Assembly: GCF_031877795.1 (NCBI RefSeq)
Contig: NC_133971.1
Coordinates: 93,750,654 to 93,814,653 of the forward strand
DNA from: Strix aluco
Lineage: Eukaryota; Chordata; Aves; Strigiformes; Strigidae
Length of the DNA stretch: 64,000 nt
Direction of reading: 5' to 3'
Every line of letters starts with the position of its first letter. The first letter of the stretch is position 1. Positions 53,881 through 64,000 of the stretch are shown here, in pieces. The notes below the pieces were generated by a model that saw nothing but the letters and a program-made list of their open reading frames with translations, made no database searches and had not been told where the DNA came from. The position numbers were made by a program, and so were the translations under genes.

Positions 53881-56800
53881 CCACACTGCACTAAAACAGG
53901 CTAAGCAGCAGGCAAAAAAGAGGAAAAAAACCCAACTTAATCTGAACCTGAGCAGCTTGTTGAGCTGGCACTGGTGTCCTCATTAACTTCGTGAAGAGAG
54001 GAAAGAGCAAATCCTGGAGAAGCCGAGGTAGAGCAGAAGAGGCAAAGTGACAGACTCTAAAAAAGAGGGTTAACCCCACTGCCGAAAACATAAGAAAGGC
54101 TACAAGAGATGTAAACATCAAAAAACCAAAATGCAGTAGGAAACAAGCACGTGGTAGGAATCAGGGTGTTTTGAGTCTTGGTTCAGAAATACCACCAGCC
54201 TCAGCCAGCAGGAGCCAAGCAGGGAGAAAATTATGAAATAGGGCAATCAAAGAGTCCCAGGGAGACATGGCCCAGAGGTTACCAGAAACGAGAGGCTGAT
54301 CGAGGACAAGGGCAGAAGCTGGATGCGGTTAACACACATGAAAACCTCAACAATAACAGGGAATGTAACAAGGGAGCAAGTGAGAGGGTTTCAAAATAAA
54401 GCTTTACCGGCTTCCTAAATATATCTATGCTGACTCAGATCTTGTCCTTGCACCAGTCTCCTGCATGATGGAAACAAGTCAAGCACTGTCAAATGGCTGA
54501 GAAGGTCATTTCAATAGGGTGAACACTCAATACAGGAAAATAAAGTAGTTGTTTCAGATGACAGATGTCTGAAATAAAAGATAGATACTGGGGAAGAAGA
54601 GTCATTGATTCATCAGGTTCCCAAGCACATGTAAAAGTGACCACTGATATCAAACTCAGCTGCAAAGAAAGTTATTTAGATACCAGAGAGAGGCCCTGGA
54701 TCTTGAAGGGAATAGAAAAATACCAAGGGGTCCATAAAAGCTGGCTGCAAGGATCAAAATTGAAGCTGCCTTTCCTTAGCAGTCTAAACAGGATCTACAC
54801 TTTGAAAAATCCATTCCAACTTGCAGTACTCAGGCAGCTGAAAATCCAGCACAAGCTGGGGCTGTGTCACAGGAGGAAAGGCTTTTCTTCCCAAATCTAA
54901 AAGCATGTGCAAATACACAGGCAAAAATGCAATACATCCAGTCCTGGAGCCTGGCTAGCAGCACACTGAAGCACAGAGACCACTCTCCTGAGTTTAAAAA
55001 AGAAATTAATAAAATGTTCTGTTTGCTTGTGGACTTTCTATCTGGAAGATTAATATGGAATATTATCAGTTACACATGTTCGGGGGAACCCAGTTATTTA
55101 ACATCCATCTGTTCCTCCTGGCATAGAGACACAGGTTTCCCACATATAGTTGCTTCTTTCAGAGCAGTACGGCACTGCTTGGGACGATGTATCAAGAGCC
55201 ATAACCCTACAGTAGTTTAAACCCTGGCGAAACCAATCACCTTCTCATATGGTGGAGCACCCAGTTCTGCAACCGGTACGCCCTAAAAGGAGCTGCTTAG
55301 ATTTATCCGACCGCCTAAATGCAACGTGAGATTTTTCTAATTCTGGCCCTCATTGTGTATCCTCAGCATCTGAAAAATATTGCCTGAATGCTTGGAAATG
55401 CACCCCAGAGTGACTGCGTCGTAAGGGTTGGATCGGCATCTGGGAGCCTGAGTGCTCCAAATGTCATGAACCTGCAGAACTGGGCAAGAAAACAGCCTCA
55501 CTCCCTGGATCACTGGTGTTCTCCAATTTTGCTTGGAATGGGCCCATACCACAAAACATAGTCTCTACAGTTTCAGGGGTTTAGTAAACTGGGATTTTCA
55601 CATCTCCATCTATTAACGTAATTATTATCCACTGTGTGTGCTGCCATTACTTATGGGTCAGCTAAAGGGCTCGCTATGCTGACCCGGGCTCTGAACGAGT
55701 CCGACAGCATCACCCCAAAGAGTTTTTTACCCAGAATCTGTCCTGGGGACTCAGGTTACACCAGGCTCCGGGGAATTAGTGGTGGGAGCTAGTCTTTTCA
55801 TCCAGCCACCTCTGTAGTTTAAGTAACTGGAATTTGGGTACTCAGGAATTCTTGGAAAAAGATATAATAACGTAGGCTGGGGAGATAAGGGGAAGCAATC
55901 GAAATACTAAACATTGAAACAGCAGGAGAAAAAAACTTCCTGCAAAAATTAATGGGGGGGTGCGAAGATAAAAATCATAATTATTGCATGAAAGGAAGAA
56001 TAATTTGGATTGATAAAAACATTTCAGATACAGCTGCTGTGCTGAAACCTTTGCTAAGGGGAATTCAGCAGCTGGCAGATGTGAATTGCTCACTATTGCT
56101 GTGCCTAGAGGGGTATCTTAATTTTTTGGCACTCCCAATCTGTTTGCTTTTTCTCCTATTCAGATTGCAATTTGTTTGGGATAGGGACTCTCTTTTTGGT
56201 GTGTGTATGGAGGGCTTGGCCCAGCAGGACTCTGAGCACTGAGTTTTCTACAGGCAATAATAACAATAAAGACAGCTCAACCCTGAAGAACTGAATTTTG
56301 ACAATCTAGAAACAGTCAAGACATTCATTCTCTCCTGCCAAAAATTTAACTTGTGATGAGTTATGGATTTAAAGTATACACATCAAGTACATACATAAAC
56401 AGGAACACGAACTTCTGTTTATGAGAAACCCTACAGAAACTCGCTGCATCAGAGCAGCAGCAACAGATCTTTCTCCATCCAGCCTCCATCATGTGGTCCT
56501 CCCGAAAGCCTCTTTCCAATGGGCACTCACCAACTTCTCCTTGGCTTTCTTGGACTGCTGCAGGAAATTCTGAGTCAGGTTAACCAGGCATCTCTGCTTT
56601 AACCTACTTCATTGCCTTTGCTTTTTCAGTGTTTTAGGGATTGCATAAATGATCAGACATAAATAGCCTCGGTGAATATTTAATTGTTAAGGAGCACATG
56701 TGTTTATGTCATGGTGGGCCTTCCCTGCTAGGATCCTATTTATATGGCCATGGAGATCATGTATATCTTCTACCCCTCTACTTCAACCCCCAACTGTGAA

Positions 56801-59800
56801 TCTCTATCAAATCCTCTTTCCAGGAGCGTTCAGTATAAATTTAGATCAGATCTTCGTGGGTGGCTCTTACTTCTACAGTGGATGACATCCAAACATGAGG
56901 CTGAACTGCACACAGTTTGGAGGCTGCTCTGGAAGGCTCCATCCATCGACTCACCCTTGTACCAGGGCCAAAAACCTTACATTTGCCCAAAGCATAACCC
57001 TCAGAAATGCATCAAGGCCGGGATCAAAGAACAGAAGAAATGGAGAATCACTGCTGGACTGCTAATCCTCCTCATCCCCAACACAGTACCAGTTTCATGC
57101 CAACAGAAACATAGAGATTATTTGTTGTTTTTAATCACTTCAAGGTCTAAAACTTTTTCTTAAAAATGTTTCTTCAAGATTCAGCCTCTAAATCAGCCAG
57201 AACAGGTATATGTGCATTTGGCAGGTGTCCTGCAGGAGGACACGATGGCCCACACGAAGCCAAAGGGTCACCTTTCCATTGCAGCAGATGATCATTTGAC
57301 CAAGTAGAACAAGTCAATAGGTGTGTGATGGATGTGTCTGTCCATTCACTGTACATAGGCATTTCCCTAAGTATCATCAGGTAATTTTAGTCACCTCTGG
57401 GACGTTATTTGTGCCAAATCTGGATCTCTAAATCAGTTCTTTGAAGAGAAAGACTACACTTCCCCATGTGTTTGGACAGCAATAAATTACCAATTCTGAA
57501 AGGGCATCCAGACAATACCAAAAATAAGTATTCATAATATTAAAGGACAGTAGTTTTCTTGTTCAATACAGGACAAAAATTAATCAAAAAGTCCAGAATA
57601 TTTTAGAGTAGAAGTGCCAAGGTAGTCAGCCATGAAACAAGTCAGTACTGTTCTTCTTTCAATTTCAAAAATTCAGGTGTAAAATGGAGATTCGCTTCCC
57701 ATTTATCCAGGATAAAAGGCTCACTGTAGGGGTTGAGTTCAGCAGAAGAAGGAATTTGGTGAAATACTCCTCTGAATCCATGAGGTTGGAATGACTCACT
57801 CTGAGCGGATGCAACAGGACCTCAGGTGTCCGCAGCCTCAGTCAAAACTCCTGTCTGATCATTTCCCAAATGTTCCCTGGAAAATCTTGCACATTCCATT
57901 TTGTACCACAGAGATTCATTGCCAGACTGCACACACCTACGTTTGGCAGGACTCCACAATCCATCATGCTCTAGCTATGACTAACAACAGATTTCCCATG
58001 TATTTTGTGAATTAATGATACCGATACTTGCAGGTAAAAGGATTGGGTAGGAATAGCTCCAAGCCCCTCTCAGTTCCTAAGGAGTTACCAGTCTTCACAT
58101 GAAATTAATTTTCCCTAAAGCATGCCTGCTGCGATGAGTCTTAATCTCTTTTTTCGGCACCTGGATCCTACAAGGACCAGGGAAATTAGGAGACTGCCAA
58201 GATCTTTGCCATTCCTACATCTCCATTACATCTTTGCAGCTACCAGCAGAGGTAAAAAAAGGAAGTTTTGGCTCTAGGGTGTCAATATTTCAATGCACTG
58301 GATGTCTCCTGCCTATCAGCAGTCAGACAGACACTAGAAAGGATATTACGAAGCCAGTAGCTTTCCCCTCCATGGGCTGTGGGTACATTCTGCACCTTAC
58401 CCTGGCTGACAGCTGAGCCATAACTCCCTCAGAGCTATCCCTGTGGATAGTTTTTCCAGGTAGTCTATAGGAGAGCCCTCTCTGGAGGGGATCCAAGGAG
58501 CCATCTCTCCTCTGGGAGCTGTTAAACCTCAAGGTGACCCAGAAAACCCAATTATTATTTGCAGAAAGCAATCCCCAACATCTGAACAATGGTCCAGCTC
58601 ACCCTTCTAGTGATGCACAAAATCTCTGCAAACCTGGGGATGCCACCTCCTTCCTGGGGCAGAGGATCCACCCACACCATTGGGTTATACTCCGGTCATG
58701 TTTTTCAATAATATTTTTTTTTTTCTTACAGTCAAGACGGCCAGGAGCTTTGTTTGTTTATTTAATGAAAGCTGAGTTTCTCACAAACACAAGAAAACAG
58801 GCTTTAGAAAAGCACCGCAGCAAATTGCAGGAGTTATGAAAGAAACCCATGACCTGGCAACATTACAATTTTGTACAGGAATTTTTGGATTTAAAAAAAT
58901 CAGGGCTACAGAAAACACATGTACTAGAAAATACTGTGCTGGAGGACCAACCTCAAATCCAACACAAAACCAACTGGCTGTGCAGCAGAACTCCTAAACA
59001 CCATCATGTTTGGCTTTCACCCTCACCCTGTGAAAATCCAGAGGAATTAAATGCAGTAGCTTAGCACTGAATTAGCAACCGAGTTCTTCATGGCCAAGCA
59101 ATTCCCGAAGTTAGGTGTTTTCCCTGCATTTATCTAGTATACAGGCTTACTTAAATTGAAAATATAAACGGGTGACTTGAAAATACAAATGGGCTGAGTT
59201 TAGCAAACCATGCCCTTTGCAATATTATTAGTTATCTTCTAGAAACATCACTTTTCCTGCTGTAGAGCCGAGGGTTGTGTAGCACATTCAGAGCCTTAAA
59301 CAGCTTCAGTGTGTGACACTCAAGAAGTTCTGGGAGACTGAAACTCCAGATTATTCAGGGTAGCTAAAGTAAAATTCAGACTAGCCCAAACCTTTCTTGA
59401 GTTCAAAGACAATAAGTCTCCATATCCATTTGGTCTTAAAATTATAATGGTTCTGGTTTTGAAAAAACTGTGCCTAGAAAACTGAGATTCTTGACCTTTT
59501 TATTTTTTATGTGGAATGTTCCAGAAAACAGAATTATTTCTTTCGTAATTGCTATGTTTTTGAGAAACCAAGTACCTTTCCATCTTTATTTTTCTTTAGT
59601 ATGAATGTCTGAAACAAGAGGCCTATGTGAAAATACAGATTTGAAAAAGTATTTTTTTGAAAAGAAAAAACTAAAAGCACCAAAGAACAAAAAAGACACT
59701 CAACAAGCCACCACAATTCGCATTTCCCACTGGATTAGCCATTACTTTGGGCTCAGACCTCTTCGAGAGCAGGAATAAACTTGGAAAACTTTCCATCCTC

Positions 59801-62800
59801 TCACCACTCCTCCTGATGGGCGTGCCATAGCCTCAGCGTTGAGGGACCTCTTGCCCCCTCATCCTTCACATGTTCCTCTTCCTCCATTTTTATACTTTCT
59901 CATCAAGTCTTTAATAGCCTTTATTTTGGCATATAAAGGGAATAGTAACATGTACTGTATGAGGTGTGCTGCAAAACTGGTATTCCACATGCACTGCACA
60001 GCTATTTATAATCCCTCTTGACCCTTTTCCTCTAGAAACTTAATTTTTCACATCAGACATTAGTCTCCCAGAAAAGAAATTACAAAACCCAGGAACAGAA
60101 TTACCCCAAATCCTGACTGTGCTTTGCTTACCCCTTTGAGAAGGTTCTTGTGAATTCAATTCCCATTAAGCTTCATGAAAATCAGCTAAACTAAACCCAT
60201 TCTGCCTCTCAACATCTCATGGCTTTTGCCAAACCTCACCACTGATATCAAGAGCTACAGATCTTCTGAAGTTGGCCACATAGCACCTGCTCATGCTGGG
60301 TTTGAATTTTCCCCACTGTGATCCCTACGGTCCTGCCTGAAAGCTGCAGTCTTAACTTTCCATGGTTGCTGTGTGTCTCGGGATGTAAGAAAGCCTTGTG
60401 CCTGCTTCAGACTCAACTCCATTTGGACACAAAATGAAGACGGTGAAGCTTGGCATGGAAAGACATGCCTCCAGTGTGGACACCGGCTTGAGAGGAACGT
60501 TGCAGACGTCTGGCTGCATGCAGGGTTTTGTCACTGATGGCAGCCTAAGGGAAACAAGGAAACTACCTTAAAAGAAAGAAAGGTGTTGTAACTATGCCCA
60601 GGAGTAAAAGTTTACAGTTAGTATCTACATGTAATTAGATGGTGCACCTGCAAAAACTCAGATGCAACTGCATGTTTTTGTGCAGTATTAAAAAGTTTAC
60701 TGCAGATCCCATTTTGATGCCTAAGCTGCCTATTTTTCATCCACAGTCTTGCAACCCAAGTACAGGAGGGAAACAAATTAAATTACCAGGTAGAAGCTTC
60801 AAAAGGCATCAGGGAGGTCCTTTTTCATCCATTACCTCATGAAACTGGGAAAACGCAGGGACATGACAACAGTGACAACAGGTTGGAAGCGGGTTTAGAC
60901 ACTTTTAAGGCAGCAAAGTCCATCCAAGCTGCAAATATCATCTCTGGCTCAAGAAGTCCCAACGGTGCAGCATGCAGAAGTGCATAGCTGCAGAAATATT
61001 GCTATGGCCTTGTCCTTTTTTATACCTTCCTGGAGCGTCTGCTATGTCTGAGCACATCCATTTGCACCAATAACACAACCACCCAGCTTATTAAAAGCAG
61101 TAGTTGCAAACTGGAGGGAGACAACACAAATACCAGCTGTTTTGCTGCACACTCTGCCTTTCCAGCCACCTTCCCTGCTGTTAGCAGCTGCTGCCTTACT
61201 GTTTATATGGGTGGAAATCCTACGTAAAAGTGCCAAATCGGAGACTTAAAAAGGCCTTTTCAGTGGCCTTTTTACATCTCTGTAAAAACATCTCCTTTCT
61301 AACGCTGTCTCCCTGATGTGGGCTGGGAAGACCAATGTGAAGCAGGGAAATAGAAACAATAAAATATGTTAATTGATCTTTTGCCTACTGGATAGTGGAG
61401 TTGGGCCCCAAGGGGTAAGCGACATTTCAGTGAGTTTTATCCCAGTGGCACTGCTTCCTCCAGCTCCAAAAAAATCAGTGCTAGCGACGGCTTTTTCATT
61501 ACAACTATCTGAATATCCAGTATGAAATGTAAACTGGCCTCGGATCTGTTCCTGCAGAAGCCATCCCTTCAAGAAGCCCAGTGAGTCTAATCTGCCGAGT
61601 TGATACCTGACATCAGGCTGTTTTGTCTAAGTCCAAACTCTCTTTGTTTTCAGAAATGAAAACAACCCTGCCTGCTTCGAGTGACTTTCACTGGGATTTC
61701 ACGCACAAGGACAATTCTGCAGTGCTCCTGTGAGCAGTGACCCAGACAGCAATTAGCTTAACTGCAAGAAAAACCTTCCTTCCCCCAGAATTTGAGAGGA
61801 CTGACTTTTCATTCTGTTTTGATGCTGAGTGCAGCATCACAAGTGGAGAAAAAAACAACATTTGCAGTCTGGAAGGGATTTTAATAGAAGAAAATATTAA
61901 TTTTAAGGAGAAAGAATAGAGCCTTGCAGGAAAATAAACTTGTTGAGCTTAAAGAACTCAAGCAAGGACAAAGAAAGGGCCTTTGAGCTGTGCAGGGTAC
62001 CCATGCCCCCTTGCCACCCCAAAAAAGTGACACTTTTCCTGCCTACACCTACTAGCGAGGTGAAGGAGTACATGTGGGCTCTGCATTTAGGACTCCCAGC
62101 TCCACAGTCCCCTGTGTTCTGGTAAATAGACGGTGTTCTCTAACCTGGGCACTGCAAAACAAGAGCCACAAAAGCTGCATCTACATACTCTTAAACAAAA
62201 CAGCCAGGGAGTACTGAAACAACTGTACTATTGAATTTTCTGCATATTTACTGCATTTTTCCCCCCCCCCCAAGCTAACATGACCCCAAACATGATTTGG
62301 GCATCATACGGAGCATAGCTCACACCATGTTCCCCAGGGCAGCATGGATAGGACTGAGCCAGGGTGGCTACCACCACCCAAGGCTAGGCTCAGCAAGGTT
62401 TGCACCCACAGGCACACGTACCTCCTCAGGACACTATTGCCAAACTCCCAAATCCCCAGCCAAGGTGCTGCAGAACATGCCTCCAAGCTCCCAAAGCACA
62501 TCCCAACCCAGTCAAGGAAGGGGTATCCTTTTTAACTCAGACACTAGAACATTTTAAGTGGGGTGAGGGAGCACAAGGTTCAAATTCTCCTTGCCTAGTT
62601 TCAGGCTTGGGTCCCCTGCCTTCAACTAGTACCTCCTGTTGAAGCAGCTCTTATTTTTACAAATAGTTGTATATAGTTTGAAGAAGAGATTGTAGCGCAA
62701 TGCTCTTCGATCTCTCAGGTAAGTGGTCTCTCCATGGGACTACTAAATCTGAGACAGGCCTTGCTTTGTTCCATTTTCATTTAAAAAAATCCCCCTTACC

Positions 62801-64000
62801 ACTCTGCCTTAGTTCCAACTCCCACAATGAAAAGAAATGCTTATTTATCTCAGAAGGGACAAACTCTAGCTCTGCCATGCTTGGGAGGATGCTCTAGCAG
62901 CTCCAGCACTCCCCTGTGCCCTGAGCTCTCTCCTGGGGATCCAACCCTTCCATGGGCAGAGAAGAGGGGAGGTGGCTCCCTGATCTTCCTTTCCCCAAGT
63001 CCCTCTGTGCATTTAGCTACTTATTTATAGTCAATCTCCCCAGCAAGACTCCACGCATGGATGCCTCCATTACACAGTGTGCTACCTGTTTGCACACTCA
63101 TTTCATCACTACATAGCAACAGCATCTTTTACAGCATAAAATATTTTCAGAGCAAATTAGTTTAAGTCTATTGCTTGAGTCACGAAAATTTAGAGCATTC
63201 AAAATAACAGAAAGCATAAGGGTATGTAGAGGTTTACTTATAAAAGTCTTTGCTCTTGTTTGGTTAATTGTGTTCAATGCATCAGCCTTTAGGCTGTTAC
63301 TTGCATTTGAAAACATACTGCTGCATCCACGTGATATCAGCAGCCTTTTATAGTCATTTTTGGATTGTTGCACAAAGTGCAGTACAACTGACATCAGCCT
63401 CAAAAAGCATTTCAGTTTTCTAGAAAGTAACACAGCTGGGAGAAAGGAAAATCTCAGCAGCTGAGAGAGGAAGAGAGAATTCCCTTCTTCCATTTGTTTT
63501 GTGTGTATGCCCAGTTTCTGTAGTCTCTGGGGATCTTTCAGAGACTGCGATTACAAAATGTGGGAAGGTGTGTTTGGGAAACTGCAGCACCAGATAAAAA
63601 AATACCTCGAAATGTTCAGATTGATTTCCATAAAAATTTACTCCCTTCACAGTTAATTAAATCCTTTGAACATGCTGGTGTGATACATAGGAGATGAAGG
63701 ATTTGTTGCTGTTATTGCATGATGTCAAGAGAGACGTGCCACAAACCCACGTAACGCTGGGAGCAGCGCGTTCCCTCATTGTGCATTCACCCCACGTGCC
63801 CCTCAAGGCTTCAAGGGATGCCGGCGCAGCCATGCCGATGCAAAGGAAGGAAAATAATAAGGGCTAAAAGAAGGATTTAAGTGTCTTGTCATTTAAGAAG
63901 CTTTCTCCGGGCACCACAGAGAACACTCACGCCATAAGAAACTATCTTTAGCTGGACAGGCTTTTACTTTTCCCCTCTTCTTCACAAAAAAGGGGAGAGA
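53881..64000. other. intergenic sequence to window end
   Basis: About 10 kb without a recognisable gene, RNA or transposon. It holds a C run at 62,262-62,272, a perfect 9-bp inverted repeat at 61,248-61,273, and T/A runs. Open frames are at most about 140 codons and show no conserved domain or splice support that I can see. Unrecognised exons or enhancers cannot be excluded. Confidence 0.5.

Noticed and set aside
62577-62590. GGTTCAAATTCTCC, like a tRNA B box
   Set aside because: No A box or foldable cloverleaf at the right distance upstream.
39382-64000. Search for ACAA2 exons expected beyond LIPG by synteny
   Set aside because: No thiolase motif or exon was recognised on either strand; the gene probably lies outside the window.

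Overview
The window is vertebrate nuclear DNA, almost certainly from a bird. It contains several CR1 LINE 3' ends with the avian ATTCTATG-type terminal repeat, a solo LTR of a type common in bird genomes, compact introns, and three spliced genes whose order matches the human 18q21 segment DYM - C18orf32 - RPL17 - LIPG. From general knowledge, this segment is Z-linked in chicken. Nothing prokaryotic, viral-replicative or CRISPR-like is present.

Layout. 1-3,650: AT-rich sequence ending in a strong CpG island (about 2.7-3.65 kb). By synteny this is the 5' end of DYM on the minus strand, with a candidate non-coding first exon; no DYM coding exon was recognised. 3.65-7.6 kb: gene-free AT-rich spacer. 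7.7-10.8 kb: C18orf32 orthologue, minus strand, two coding exons and a non-coding first exon in a CpG island. 11.1-14.66 kb: RPL17 (ribosomal protein uL22), minus strand, complete with 184 residues, a TOP-type transcription start, and three SNORD58-type C/D snoRNAs in three different introns. 14.9-28.3 kb: intergenic, with four CR1 fragments. 28.7-38.7 kb: LIPG (endothelial lipase), plus strand, ten exons encoding 494 residues, full catalytic triad, lid and convertase site. 38,709-39,381: solo LTR directly behind the LIPG poly(A) site. 39.4-64 kb: intergenic, with one CR1 fragment and no gene I can support.

The genes are not an operon-like system. They are a conserved housekeeping neighbourhood (DYM, C18orf32, RPL17) next to a secreted lipase gene. 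RPL17 and C18orf32 lie head to tail with only about 0.3 kb between the RPL17 poly(A) signal and the C18orf32 start region, an arrangement also seen in human, where read-through transcripts are known. The most noteworthy points are the three snoRNA paralogues, a GC-AG intron in LIPG, an extra cysteine and a codon-repeat glycine run in LIPG, a longer C18orf32 middle region, and the LTR at the LIPG 3' boundary. I did not find a convincing undescribed system.
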